In this document: positions 37,944 to 47,935 of the stretch, piece by piece | Position numbering within the stretch: position 1 is the first letter of the stretch | Layout of the letters: each line of letters opens with the position of its first letter | Assembly (NCBI GenBank): GCA_947259915.1 | Contig: CAMYOC010000010.1 | Coordinates: 59,314-123,313, forward strand | Reading direction: 5' to 3' | DNA: 64,000 bases | Source of the DNA: an uncultured Gammaproteobacteria bacterium | Lineage (GTDB): Bacteria > Pseudomonadota > Gammaproteobacteria > Steroidobacterales > XN24 | Position numbers and translations under genes: made by a program | Notes under the pieces: model-generated | Databases searched by the model: none | Seen by the model: the letters and a program-made list of their open reading frames with translations, nothing else | What the model was told of the DNA's origin: nothing

Positions 37944-39443
37944 ATGGCGAGTGACAGATCCCTTCAGGACTGGCGTTCCGCGGCCAAAGGACTCGACTTC
38001 CGCAGCCAGGCTTTTATCGACGGTCGTTATGTGGACGCCGCCAGCGGCGCGACGTTCGACTCGGTCAATCCCGCCAACGGGCGCGTCCTCACCGCTGTCG
38101 CCGCCACCGACGCCGAAGACGTGGATCGGGCGGTGGCCGCGGCTCGCAGCGCCTTCGATTCCGGGCGCTGGGCGCGGATGTCGCCGCGGGACCGCAAGAC
38201 GGTGATGCTGCGCTTCGCGGAAAAAGTCGAACAACACGCGGACGAGCTGGCATTGCTGGAGACGCTGGATATGGGCAAACCCATCGCCGACAGCACCAGT
38301 ATCGATATCCCCGAGACCGCGCGCTGTCTGGCCTGGTATGGCGAGGCGATCGACAAGATCTACGACGAAGTCGCCCCGACCGGTGCCGACGCGCTCGGCC
38401 TGATCACACGCGAACCGGTAGGCGTGGTGGCCTGCATAGTGCCGTGGAACTTCCCGTTATTAATGGCGGCCTGGAAGCTGGGCCCGGCGCTGGCCTCCGG
38501 CAACAGCGTCGTGCTCAAGCCTTCGGAGAAGTCGCCGCTCACCGCGGTCCGCATCGCCGAACTGGCGGCCGAGTCAGGCATCCCGGATGGGGTGTTCAAT
38601 GTGCTGCCGGGTCTGGGCACGACGGCGGGCAAGGCGCTGGCGCTGCATATGGACGTGGACTGTCTGGCGTTCACCGGCTCCACCGCTGTCGGCAAGCTGA
38701 TCCTGCAGTATTCAGGACAATCGAACATGAAGCGGGTCTGGCTGGAGTGCGGCGGCAAGAGCCCCAACATCGTGCTGGCCGACTGCCCGGATCTGACGCG
38801 CGCGGCCGAGGCGGCGGCGTCCGGTATCTTTTTTAACCAGGGCGAGGTGTGTTCGGCGGCGTCACGGCTACTCGTGGATACCAGCATCAAGGAAGCATTC
38901 CTGGAGAAGCTGATGGCCGCAGGCCAGCGCATGCAGCCGGGTGATCCGCTGGATCCGGCCAGCCCGATGGGTGCCATCGTCGACCAGGTGCAGTTCGACA
39001 ATGTGATGGCTTACATCGAGACCGGTCGCAAGGAAGGTGCCACGGTGCGCATGGGCGGCGAACGGGTGCTCGCCGAGACCGGCGGCTGGTTTGTCGCGCC
39101 GACGGTGTTCGACGATGTGCGCAACGATATGGTCATCGCGCAACAGGAGATATTCGGACCGGTGCTCTCGACCATCGCTTTCCGCGACGCCGACGAGGCC
39201 CTGCGGCTGGCCAACGCTGTCGACTATGGTCTGGCGGCCGCGGTGTGGACCCGGGATGTGCGCGTCGCCCATCGCATCGCACGCGGGCTGCGCGCCGGCA
39301 CGGTCTGGATCAACTGCTATGAAGCGGGAGATATGACCGTGCCCTTTGGCGGCTTCAAGGAATCCGGCAACGGTCGCGACAAGTCGCTGCACGCGTTCGA
39401 CAAATATGTCGAATTGAAGACCACCTGGATCGACCTGAGCTAG
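37944..39443 (+). CDS. puuC: aldehyde dehydrogenase, PuuC-like (gamma-glutamyl-gamma-aminobutyraldehyde dehydrogenase)
   Basis: ATG at 37944 (MASDRSLQDWRSAAKGLDFRSQAFIDGRYVDAASGATFDSVNPANG); LECGGKSPNIVLADCPD; FFNQGEVCSAASRL. Confidence 0.88.
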   Translation: MASDRSLQDWRSAAKGLDFRSQAFIDGRYVDAASGATFDSVNPANGRVLTAVAATDAEDVDRAVAAARSAFDSGRWARMSPRDRKTVMLRFAEKVEQHADELALLETLDMGKPIADSTSIDIPETARCLAWYGEAIDKIYDEVAPTGADALGLITREPVGVVACIVPWNFPLLMAAWKLGPALASGNSVVLKPSEKSPLTAVRIAELAAESGIPDGVFNVLPGLGTTAGKALALHMDVDCLAFTGSTAVGKLILQYSGQSNMKRVWLECGGKSPNIVLADCPDLTRAAEAAASGIFFNQGEVCSAASRLLVDTSIKEAFLEKLMAAGQRMQPGDPLDPASPMGAIVDQVQFDNVMAYIETGRKEGATVRMGGERVLAETGGWFVAPTVFDDVRNDMVIAQQEIFGPVLSTIAFRDADEALRLANAVDYGLAAAVWTRDVRVAHRIARGLRAGTVWINCYEAGDMTVPFGGFKESGNGRDKSLHAFDKYVELKTTWIDLS

Positions 39444-40520
39444 ATGACCCACACGGACGCAACGCCACGGGCCGCCGGTTTCCGCATGCCGGCCGAATGG
39501 GAACCCCACGAAGCCTGCTGGATGTGGTGGCCGTGGGCGCGCCCGGTCTGGGATCCGGGACTGCGCGGCCCTGATGGCGTCAGCGCAGCGCGCGAGGCCT
39601 ACAGCGCAGTCGCCCGGGCGATTTCGGCATTCGAACCGGTGCGCATGGTGGCGCGGGCCGAAGATGCGGCACAAGCCCATCGCCTTTGCGGCGACCAGGT
39701 CGATATATTGCAGCTACCCGTCGACGACGCCTGGGCGCGGGATACCGGACCGAGCTTTTTACTCGGCCCCGAGCGCGAACTGGCCGGCGTCAACTGGGAG
39801 TTCAACAACTACGGCAACGAGGCCTGGGCCGGCAAGCCCGCGTTGGCTGAGGCGGATTTCGCCAACGACCGCCTGATCGCAACGCGGGTGCTCGAGCACC
39901 TGGGTGCGCGCCGCTTCGACGCGCCGCTGGTGATGGAAGGCGGCGCTTTCCACGTCGACGGGGCGGGCACGATGCTGGTCACCGAGGAATGCTTGTTGCA
40001 TCCGAACCGCAACCCCGGCCTGAGCCAGTCACGCATCGAAACGCTGATGATGGAGTACACCGGCTCGGAAAAAGTGATCTGGCTGGGCCGCGGTCTGGTC
40101 GACGACGAAACCAATGGCCATATTGACGAGCTCGCCTGCTTTGTTCGGCCGGGCGTGGTCCTGGCGCTGACCCGCGACGATCCCGATGACCCGGACTATG
40201 CGGCGGTACAGGACAATCTGGAACGGCTGGCTGCAGCCACCGATGCACGCGGCCGCTCGCTGGAGATCATCGAGATCCGGGCCGCCCCGCCGGCGTTCCA
40301 TCGCGGCGTGCGTCTGAGCCTGTCCTACGTCAATCTGTATATCGCCAACGGCGGCATCGTGATGCCCTCCTTTGACACGCCGGAGCATGACGATGCCGCC
40401 GCCGCAGTGCTGGCGCGGGCTTTTCCGCAGCGCAGGATCGTACAGATCCCGGCGCTGGACATCTTTGCCGGCGGCGGCGGCATCCATTGCATCACACAAC
40501 AACAGCCGCGCGCGGTCTGA
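39444..40520 (+). CDS. aguA: agmatine deiminase
   Basis: 358 aa; FRMPAEWEPHEACWMWWPWARPVW; DAWARDTGPSFLL; GGGGIHCITQQQP with catalytic Cys; ATG directly follows the upstream stop. Confidence 0.95.
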   Translation: MTHTDATPRAAGFRMPAEWEPHEACWMWWPWARPVWDPGLRGPDGVSAAREAYSAVARAISAFEPVRMVARAEDAAQAHRLCGDQVDILQLPVDDAWARDTGPSFLLGPERELAGVNWEFNNYGNEAWAGKPALAEADFANDRLIATRVLEHLGARRFDAPLVMEGGAFHVDGAGTMLVTEECLLHPNRNPGLSQSRIETLMMEYTGSEKVIWLGRGLVDDETNGHIDELACFVRPGVVLALTRDDPDDPDYAAVQDNLERLAAATDARGRSLEIIEIRAAPPAFHRGVRLSLSYVNLYIANGGIVMPSFDTPEHDDAAAAVLARAFPQRRIVQIPALDIFAGGGGIHCITQQQPRAV

Positions 40521-40539
40521 GCCGACCAGGAGGATAAGG

Positions 40540-41412
40540 ATGAGCATCGTGACTTTAGCCGCGACCCAGATGCGCTGCGACAGCGATCGCGAACAAAATC
40601 TCGACCGGGCCGAAGCACTGGTGCGCCAGGCGACCGCGCAGGGCGCCAATATCGTCCTCATCCAGGAGCTGTTCGAGACGCCCTATTTCTGCAAAGACCA
40701 GCTCGCGGCGCACTTCGATCTGGCGACCCACGCGGACGAAAATCCGGCCATACGCAGAATGTCGCAACTGGCCGCAGAACTCGACGTCGTGCTGCCAGTG
40801 AGCTTTTTCGAGCGCGCCAACAACGCATTCTTCAATTCGCTGGTGGTCATCGACGCCGATGGCGCGGTGCTCGATATCTATCGCAAGAGCCACATCCCGG
40901 ACGGGCCGGGTTATCAGGAAAAATTCTATTTCTCCCCGGGAGACACCGGTTTCCGGGTCTGGGATACGCGCTTCGGGCGCATCGGCGTCGCCATCTGCTG
41001 GGACCAGTGGTTCCCGGAGGCGGCACGGATCATGGCCCTGCAGGGCGCTGAATTTCTGTTTTATCCGACCGCTATCGGCTCGGAGCCCCAGGACACCGAG
41101 CTCGACTCCCGGGATCACTGGCAACGCGCCATGCAAGGCCACGCCGCGGCCAACATGGTGCCGGTGATCGCGTCTAACCGCATCGGCACCGAACAGGGCG
41201 AGGGCTGCGCCATCACCTTCTACGGCTCTTCGTTTATCACCGATCAAACCGGCGCCAAAGTGGCGGAGGCGGATCGGGAGGAGGAAGCCGTGCTGGTGGC
41301 GAGCTTTGACCGGGAACAGTTGCGCGCATTGCGATCCAGCTGGGGCTTGTTCCGCGATCGGCGGCCGGATCTCTACTACCCGCTTCTGAGCATGGACGGC
41401 GGCAGCCTCTGA
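40540..41412 (+). CDS. aguB: N-carbamoylputrescine amidase
   Basis: ATG at 40540 (MSIVTLAATQMRCDSDREQNLDRAEALV); nitrilase triad region YRKSHIPDGPGYQEKFYFSPGDTGF and GVAICWDQWFPEAARIMALQGAEFLFYPTAIG. Confidence 0.95.
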   Translation: MSIVTLAATQMRCDSDREQNLDRAEALVRQATAQGANIVLIQELFETPYFCKDQLAAHFDLATHADENPAIRRMSQLAAELDVVLPVSFFERANNAFFNSLVVIDADGAVLDIYRKSHIPDGPGYQEKFYFSPGDTGFRVWDTRFGRIGVAICWDQWFPEAARIMALQGAEFLFYPTAIGSEPQDTELDSRDHWQRAMQGHAAANMVPVIASNRIGTEQGEGCAITFYGSSFITDQTGAKVAEADREEEAVLVASFDREQLRALRSSWGLFRDRRPDLYYPLLSMDGGSL

Positions 41413-41427
41413 GCCACTGTTGGGCCG

Positions 41428-42732
41428 CTAGAGCAGATCCCGGAGCCGGAACCAGGCCATCGCCAGCACCAGCGCCGGGGTACGCAGCAGCGGACCGCCG
41501 GGGAACGGGTGGTGGGGGATACGGGCAAACACGTCCAGCCGCTCCGCCGTCCCGGCCACCGCTTCGGCCAGGAGGGTGCCGGCAAAGCCGGTCATCACGA
41601 TGCCGTGACCGGAGAATCCCTGTGCGAAATAGACATCGCGATCCAGACGTCCGAAATGGGGCGCCCGGTTGACCGTGATGGCCACGTTGCCGCCCCAGGC
41701 ATACTCGATCGCCACGTCTTTCAGCTGCGGATAGACCTTGAGCATGCGCGAGCGGATCGAATACGACAGACTGGGCGGCGGAATCGTGGAGTAGCTGACG
41801 CGACCGCCGAACAGAAGGCGGTAGTCGGCCGACAGCCGGAAGTAATCCAGCACGAAGTTGACGTCGGAAACGGCCATATTGTTGCCGATCAGTTTCCGCG
41901 CCTGTTCCTCACCCAGCGTCTCGGTGGCGACGATATAGGTACCGACCGGCATGATTTTGCTGCGCAGCGGCTTGATCAGATTACCCAGATAGGCATTGGC
42001 GCAGATCAGCAGATGACGGCAGCGCACCCTGGCACCGGTCCCCGTCTCCACCGTGATGCCCTCGCCCTGCTCGACCGATACCGCCGGGCTGTGCTCAAAC
42101 ACCCTGGCGCCGGCCGCCCGCGCGGCCGCGTTCAGGCCTAGCGTGTATTTGAGCGGATGCAGATGGCCGCTGGCGGCATCGTAAAGGCCGGAGATATAAC
42201 GCTCCGTCTCCATCAGGCCGGTCAGTTCGTCACGCTCCATCATTTTCAGGCTGCGGTAGTCGTACTCATCCTCCAGCTGACGCTGCCAGTCCAGCAGCTC
42301 CGCATGCTGTCGCGGTTTGATCGCGACGTGTATTTGACCCGGTGCATGGTCGCAGTCGATCTGGAATGCGTCGAGGCGCTGGCGTAGCAGCGCCATGGCC
42401 TCGACGGACATATCCCACAGGCGGCGCGCGTCGGCCTTGCCGACGAGCCGCTCCAGCTTGTGCTGCTCACAGGCGTAGCCAAAGATCGCCTGACCACCGC
42501 TGCGGCCGGACGCGCCCCAGCCGACCCGCTGGGCTTCCAGCACCACCGTATCGAAACCGCGTCCGGCCAGTTCCAGCGCAGCCGACGAACCGGTGATGCC
42601 GGCGCCGATGACGCAGACATCGCAATCGACATCTTCGACCAGGCTGGGCAGGTCGGGTCTGACCGACACGCTGGCCGAATAATAGGAGCCCGCGTCCCCG
42701 GTCTCGGCGACCACGATCCGTCCGGTGGTCAT
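41428..42732 (-). CDS. puuB: FAD-dependent oxidoreductase, gamma-glutamylputrescine oxidase-like
   Basis: ATG at 42732; SYYSASVSVRPDLPSLVEDVDCDVCVIGAGITGSSAALELAGRGFDTVVLEAQRVGWGASGRSGGQ (FAD motif, PuuB-like N-terminus). Confidence 0.9.
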   Translation of the reverse strand: MTTGRIVVAETGDAGSYYSASVSVRPDLPSLVEDVDCDVCVIGAGITGSSAALELAGRGFDTVVLEAQRVGWGASGRSGGQAIFGYACEQHKLERLVGKADARRLWDMSVEAMALLRQRLDAFQIDCDHAPGQIHVAIKPRQHAELLDWQRQLEDEYDYRSLKMMERDELTGLMETERYISGLYDAASGHLHPLKYTLGLNAAARAAGARVFEHSPAVSVEQGEGITVETGTGARVRCRHLLICANAYLGNLIKPLRSKIMPVGTYIVATETLGEEQARKLIGNNMAVSDVNFVLDYFRLSADYRLLFGGRVSYSTIPPPSLSYSIRSRMLKVYPQLKDVAIEYAWGGNVAITVNRAPHFGRLDRDVYFAQGFSGHGIVMTGFAGTLLAEAVAGTAERLDVFARIPHHPFPGGPLLRTPALVLAMAWFRLRDLL

Positions 42733-42742
42733 GCTCGGCCCC

Positions 42743-44116
42743 TCATACCGCGCGCAGATACCACTCGTACTCCAGCGATGTGACATGGGAGGCGAAAGAC
42801 TCACGTTCGAAACGCCGGCAGGCGGTGTAAATATCCAGGAACGGTCGGCCAAAATACTCGCGCATGACCTCACTCGCCTCCAGCGCCTCGATCGCGTGCA
42901 GCCATCCCGACGGCAGCGCTCGCTCGGCCTGCTCTGCCGCATTACCCGCCGATGGCGGCGGCGGTTCTACCTTGCGGCTCAGCCCGTAGTGCATCCCGGC
43001 CAGCACCGCGCCGGCGACCAGGTACGGGTTGGCGTCCGCACCGGCGACCCGATGCTCTACGCGTGTAGCCGCCGGATCGCCGGCCGGGATACGCAGCGCG
43101 ACGGTGCGGTTGTTGAGCCCCCAGGTGGGCGCGAGGGGAACGAAGTTGTCCGGCTGAAAACGGCGGTAGGAATTCGAATTGGGCGCCATCAGAGCGAGGG
43201 ACTCACCCATGATCGCCGCCAGACCGCCGATCGCATGACGCATCGAGGCGTTGCTCAGAGGATCATCGCTGGCGAATACGTTGTTGCCGGCCTCATCCAG
43301 CAAACTGACGTGAACGTGGGTGCCGCTACCGGACTGTTCCGCGTAGGGCTTGGCCATAAACGTCGCCTCCATGCCCAGGCTGTTGGCCGCCCGTTTGATG
43401 ATCCGTTTTAGTAACAGTGCGTGGTCGGCGGCGCGTAAGGCGTCGGGCTGATGACCGAGATTGACCTCGTATTGTCCCGGCGCATATTCCGAAACCGCGG
43501 TATCGGCCGGCACGCCCTGGATGTCTGCGATACGTGTCACTTCATCCATAAACGCGGTGTAATCGTCCAGCTCAGCCATGCCATAGACCTGGGTCGAGGA
43601 CTCGCGCTGACCGGTCACCGGTGAGCACGGCGGCTGCGGCCGGCCGCGTTCGTCCCGCTCTTTATCGAGCAGATAGAACTCCAGTTCCAGCGCGACCACC
43701 GGTGTCAATCGCAGCGCGTCGAAACGTCTCAGGATCCCGGCCAGCACCACCCGAGGGTCGGCGAAGAACGGCGCCCCGCCCGCATCCTGCATCGTCAGGA
43801 ATACCTGGGCGCCAGCGCCGGTGCGCCAACCCGTGCGGCCCAGGGTACCCGGCACCGGCATACACACATAGTCCGCGTCTCCGGTCTCGAAACCGAGACC
43901 GGTCTGCTCCACGGTCTGACCCCGGGTGTCCAGTCCGAACACCGATGCTGGCAGACAGATACCGCCCTCGAAGGCCTTGATCAGATGCCCGTCATTGATA
44001 CGCTTGCCGCGCACGATGCCGTTGCCGTCGGCGATCAGAAGATCGACGGTTTCGACCTCCGGGTATTGTTGCAGGAAGGCCCGGGCCTCGTCCGGATCAG
44101 GTCGTGCCTGAGACAT
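42743..44116 (-). CDS. glutamine-synthetase-family gamma-glutamylpolyamine ligase (PuuA-like), copy 1
   Basis: ATG at 44116; PEVETVDLLIADGNGIVRGKRI; FMAKPYAEQSGSGTHVHVSLLDEAGNNVFA; PNSNSYRRFQPDNFVPLAPTWGLNNRTVALRIPAGD. Confidence 0.92.
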   Translation of the reverse strand: MSQARPDPDEARAFLQQYPEVETVDLLIADGNGIVRGKRINDGHLIKAFEGGICLPASVFGLDTRGQTVEQTGLGFETGDADYVCMPVPGTLGRTGWRTGAGAQVFLTMQDAGGAPFFADPRVVLAGILRRFDALRLTPVVALELEFYLLDKERDERGRPQPPCSPVTGQRESSTQVYGMAELDDYTAFMDEVTRIADIQGVPADTAVSEYAPGQYEVNLGHQPDALRAADHALLLKRIIKRAANSLGMEATFMAKPYAEQSGSGTHVHVSLLDEAGNNVFASDDPLSNASMRHAIGGLAAIMGESLALMAPNSNSYRRFQPDNFVPLAPTWGLNNRTVALRIPAGDPAATRVEHRVAGADANPYLVAGAVLAGMHYGLSRKVEPPPPSAGNAAEQAERALPSGWLHAIEALEASEVMREYFGRPFLDIYTACRRFERESFASHVTSLEYEWYLRAV

Positions 44117-44229
44117 GGTCTCTCCCATCGATGTTTAATAAATTCCTCATTCGGCGGCGCCCGGCTCTGTTACCCAGCCCCCGCCCTCGCGCCGCTTGAA
44201 TTGGCGCGTGACAGTAATATATGCTCGAG

Positions 44230-44257
44230 AATATCTGAACACGAGCGACCTGAACAC
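44230..44257. promoter_or_regulatory. candidate PuuR-type site in the divergent puuA-like/puuD region
   Basis: AATATCTGAACAC at 44230-44242, and CTGAACAC repeated 15 bp downstream at 44250-44257; AATATCT core shared with 37306-37312. Confidence 0.35.
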
Positions 44258-44316
44258 CCGCCGGGGGCGAGCCTGAAGCGAACCAGATTCCGAACAGGCC
44301 GCTTAAAATAATAGAC

Positions 44317-45081
44317 ATGCCACCAGCCCATCCCGTCATCGGTGTTTCCGCCTGTCGGCGTTTTTTGGAACCTCATCCCTTCCATGTCGCCGGCGAGAAA
44401 TATCTGACCGCCATCGCCAGCGCGGCCGGCGGCATCCCGCTGGTGGTGCCGGCCCTGGGCCCGGCGATCGAGCTGGAAGCGCTGGTGCGTCGTCTCGACG
44501 GTCTGCTCCTGACCGGCAGCCCCTCCATGGTGGAGCCTCATCGGTATCAGGGCCCGGCCAGCGCACCGGGCACCCTGCATGATCCGGACCGCGACAACAC
44601 GACGCTGACGCTGATCCCGGCGGTGGTCGATGCCGGTATCCCGCTATTCGCCATCTGCCGCGGCTATCAGGAGATGAATGTGGCCTTCGGTGGCTCGCTG
44701 CATCAGAACCTCCCCGCGACCGGCCGTCATGGAGTCCACGAACCGGATGAGACAGAGCCGCTCGACGTCCAGTACGGTCCGAGCCATCCGGTCTCACTGA
44801 TCGAGGGCGGTTTGCTGCGGGAGCTGACCGGTCACGACCGGATCACGGTCAATTCCATCCACACTCAGGGCGTCGACCGTCTGGGACGCCGGCTTGCGGT
44901 AGAGGCGGTCGCAGAGGACGGTCTGATCGAGGCCTTCACGGTAGAAGATTCACCCGGATTTTCGCTCGGTGTGCAATGGCATCCCGAATGGAAGGTGACC
45001 GAGGACGCCGCGTCGATGGCGATATTCCGAGCCTTCGGCGAGGCCTGCACCGAGTACGCACAAAGGCGGCACCATGCTTGA
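44317..45081 (+). CDS. puuD: gamma-glutamyl-gamma-aminobutyrate hydrolase
   Basis: 254 aa; HPVIGVSACRRFLEPHPFHVAGEKYL; GIPLFAICRGYQEMNVAFGGSLHQ (class I GATase nucleophile Cys); GVQWHPEW. Confidence 0.93.
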   Translation: MPPAHPVIGVSACRRFLEPHPFHVAGEKYLTAIASAAGGIPLVVPALGPAIELEALVRRLDGLLLTGSPSMVEPHRYQGPASAPGTLHDPDRDNTTLTLIPAVVDAGIPLFAICRGYQEMNVAFGGSLHQNLPATGRHGVHEPDETEPLDVQYGPSHPVSLIEGGLLRELTGHDRITVNSIHTQGVDRLGRRLAVEAVAEDGLIEAFTVEDSPGFSLGVQWHPEWKVTEDAASMAIFRAFGEACTEYAQRRHHA

Positions 45082-46405
45082 CGACATCAGACGATGGCTA
45101 CAAGAACGTAATATCGACGAGGTCGAGGGTCTGGTCCCGGACACCGCCGGCACGGCGCGCGGCAAGATCATGCCGGCGACGAAATTCTGCAAGGAAGAAG
45201 GCATGCGTCTACCGGAGTCGCTGTTCCTGCAGACGGTGACCGGTGAGTACGCCGAAGGCATCGCCGGCGACGTGGAGCACGACATGGTCTGCGTCCCGGA
45301 CCCGGAGACGATCCGGCCGGTCCCGTGGGCCACGGACCCCACCGCTCAGTGCATCCACGATTGCCTCCATCATGACGGATCACCGGTCGCGACCGCGCCG
45401 CGCTATGTGCTGCGACGGGTGCTGGATCTGTACGAGGCGGAGGGCTGGGTCCCGGTGGTGGCGCCCGAGGTCGAGTTCTTTCTGGTCAAGCCCAATGTGG
45501 ATCCGGACTACGAGCTGGAGCCGCCGATCGGCCGTTCCGGGCGGCCGGAGACGGTGCGCCAGACCTTCAGCATCGACGCGGTCAACGAATTCGACCCCCT
45601 GTTCGAGGACATGTATGACTTCTGCGAGGCTCAGGAGCTGGAGCTCGACACCCTGATCCATGAAGGCGGCGCGGCGCAGATGGAGGTCAACTTTATCCAT
45701 GGCGACGCCATGTCGCTCGCGGACCAGGTGTTTATTTTCAAACGGACGATGCGCGAGACCGCCCATCGCCACAACATCTATTGCACGTTTATGGCCAAGC
45801 CGATGGCCGGCGAGCCAGGCAGCGCGTTGCACATTCATCAGAGCATCGTCGACAAGAAGACGGGTCGCAGCCTGTTCGCTAACCGCCGCGGCGGGGACAG
45901 TCAGCTGTTTCGTAGCCACATCGCCGGACTACAAGGGTTCCTGCCGGCGGCGGTGCCGCTGGTCGCACCTTACGTCAATTCCTATCGTCGCTTTACCCGT
46001 TATTTCGCCGCGCCCATCAACGTGCACTGGGGCTACGACAACCGCACGGTGGGGCTCCGCGTACCGGTGTCGGACCCTCAGGCCCGCCGGGTCGAGAACA
46101 GGATCGCCGGTGCCGACGTAAACCCCTATCTCGCGATAGCCGCCTCTCTCGCCTGCGGCTATCTGGGGATGAAACTGGGCTTGCGGCCCAGCAAGCCGGT
46201 TGCCGGGGACGCTTACAAATTGCCATTTACGCTGCCGCGCGACCTGGAGAGTGCGATCGCGCGGATGAGGCAATGCGAGGAATTGATCGAGGTGCTCGGC
46301 GAGCCGTTTGTAGAGAGCTTCTGCGCGGTCAAGGAGGCCGAGTATGAGACCTTCTTCCAGGTGATCAGCCCCTGGGAACGTGAGTTCCTGCTGCTCAATG
46401 TGTGA
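45074..46405 (+). CDS. puuA: glutamine-synthetase-family gamma-glutamylpolyamine ligase (PuuA-like), copy 2
   Basis: 443 aa; 8-bp overlap with puuD; FMAKPMAGEPGSALHIHQSIVDKKTGRSLFA; PYVNSYRRFTRYFAAPINVHWGYDNRTVGLRVP. Confidence 0.92.
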   Translation: MLDDIRRWLQERNIDEVEGLVPDTAGTARGKIMPATKFCKEEGMRLPESLFLQTVTGEYAEGIAGDVEHDMVCVPDPETIRPVPWATDPTAQCIHDCLHHDGSPVATAPRYVLRRVLDLYEAEGWVPVVAPEVEFFLVKPNVDPDYELEPPIGRSGRPETVRQTFSIDAVNEFDPLFEDMYDFCEAQELELDTLIHEGGAAQMEVNFIHGDAMSLADQVFIFKRTMRETAHRHNIYCTFMAKPMAGEPGSALHIHQSIVDKKTGRSLFANRRGGDSQLFRSHIAGLQGFLPAAVPLVAPYVNSYRRFTRYFAAPINVHWGYDNRTVGLRVPVSDPQARRVENRIAGADVNPYLAIAASLACGYLGMKLGLRPSKPVAGDAYKLPFTLPRDLESAIARMRQCEELIEVLGEPFVESFCAVKEAEYETFFQVISPWEREFLLLNV

Positions 46406-46443
46406 TCTGCCGGGCACCGCCGGTGGATAGAGGACAGAGACCG

Positions 46444-47820
46444 ATGCCAAAACACGCCGCGCTGGATACCGCAGAATTGCAGGCCATGGACGCAGCCCAT
46501 TACCTGCATCCGTTCACCGACTTCAAACAACTCAACCGCAAAGGCAGCCGCGTCATCGAGCGGGCCGAGGGCATCTACCTGTGGGATTCCGACGGTAATC
46601 GGATCCTCGATGGCATGGCGGGACTGTGGTGCGTCAACCTGGGCTATGGCCGAAAAGAACTGGCGGACGCCGCCTATGCGCAGATGCTGCAACTGCCCTA
46701 CTACAACAGTTTTTTCCAGACCACGACACCGCCGGCGATCCGCCTGGCCGAGTTGCTGGCGGAGGTGACACCCGACGGCCTCAACCATGTGTTCTTCACC
46801 GGCTCCGGTTCGGAGGCCAACGACACCGTGGTGCGCATGGCCCGCCATTACTGGGCGTCGCTGGGCAAACCCGACAAGAGCATCCTGATCAGCCGGGAAA
46901 ACGCCTATCACGGCAGCACCATGGCCGGCGCCAGTCTGGGCGGGATGAAGCCCATGCATGCCCAGGGCGGTCTGCCGATCCCGGGCATCGTGCACATCGA
47001 ACAACCCTACTGGTTTGGCCACGGCGCCGGCATGAGTCCGGACGAGTTCGGTCTCAAGGCAGCCAGGGCCCTGGAAACAAAGATCGATGAACTCGGCGAG
47101 GGGCGCGTGGCTGCGTTTATCGCCGAGCCGATCCAGGGTGCGGGCGGCGTAATCATCCCGCCGGACAGCTACTGGCCCGAGATCAGCCGCATCTGCCGGG
47201 AGCGCGAGATCCTGCTGGTCGCCGATGAAGTCATCTGCGGCTTCGGCCGCACTGGCAACTGGTTCGGCTCACAAACCTATGACATAAAGCCGGATCTGAT
47301 GCCGATCGCCAAGGGGATGAGCTCGGGCTATCTGCCGATCGGCGGCGTGATGGTGGCCGACCGGGTGGCCGAGGTGTTGATCGAGCGCGGCGGAGAGTTC
47401 AATCACGGCTTCACCTATTCGGGGCACCCGACCTGCTGTGCAGTGGCGACGCGCAATATCGAGATCCTGCGCGACGAACGCGTGGTGGAGCACGTCCGCG
47501 ATGTGGCGGCGCCACATCTGGCGCGGCGCTGGCGGGAGCTGGCGGATCATCCGGTGGTCGGGGAGGCACGCTGCAAGGGTCTGCTGGGGGCTCTGGAGCT
47601 GGTGCCGGACAAGAACGCCGGCGAGCGATTCCCGGATCCGGGACAGGCCGGGACCATTTGTCGTGACATTTGCTTCGAAAATGGCATCATCATGCGAGCC
47701 GTGCGGGATACGATGATCATCTCGCCGCCACTCGTGATAACCACGGATCAGATCGACGAGCTGGTCGCGCTGGCGGGGAAATGCCTGGACCAGGCCGCCG
47801 CGGCACTGCGCAACGCCTGA
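46444..47820 (+). CDS. class III aminotransferase (putrescine--pyruvate, SpuC-like)
   Basis: ATG at 46444; HYLHPFTDFKQLNRKGSRVIERAEGIYLWDSDGNRILDGMAGLWCVNLGYGRKEL; LLVADEVICGFGRTGNWFGSQTYDIKPDL. Confidence 0.92.
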   Translation: MPKHAALDTAELQAMDAAHYLHPFTDFKQLNRKGSRVIERAEGIYLWDSDGNRILDGMAGLWCVNLGYGRKELADAAYAQMLQLPYYNSFFQTTTPPAIRLAELLAEVTPDGLNHVFFTGSGSEANDTVVRMARHYWASLGKPDKSILISRENAYHGSTMAGASLGGMKPMHAQGGLPIPGIVHIEQPYWFGHGAGMSPDEFGLKAARALETKIDELGEGRVAAFIAEPIQGAGGVIIPPDSYWPEISRICREREILLVADEVICGFGRTGNWFGSQTYDIKPDLMPIAKGMSSGYLPIGGVMVADRVAEVLIERGGEFNHGFTYSGHPTCCAVATRNIEILRDERVVEHVRDVAAPHLARRWRELADHPVVGEARCKGLLGALELVPDKNAGERFPDPGQAGTICRDICFENGIIMRAVRDTMIISPPLVITTDQIDELVALAGKCLDQAAAALRNA

Positions 47821-47935
47821 GATCGGGACGGAAGGGGGAACCGGCCAGTGATCATAGCCGGACCGTGGGAATCCATCGGGACCAGGCATGCACAAGAAAT
47901 GCCGGACGTTTTCTTATAGAACCAGGGGAAAAATC

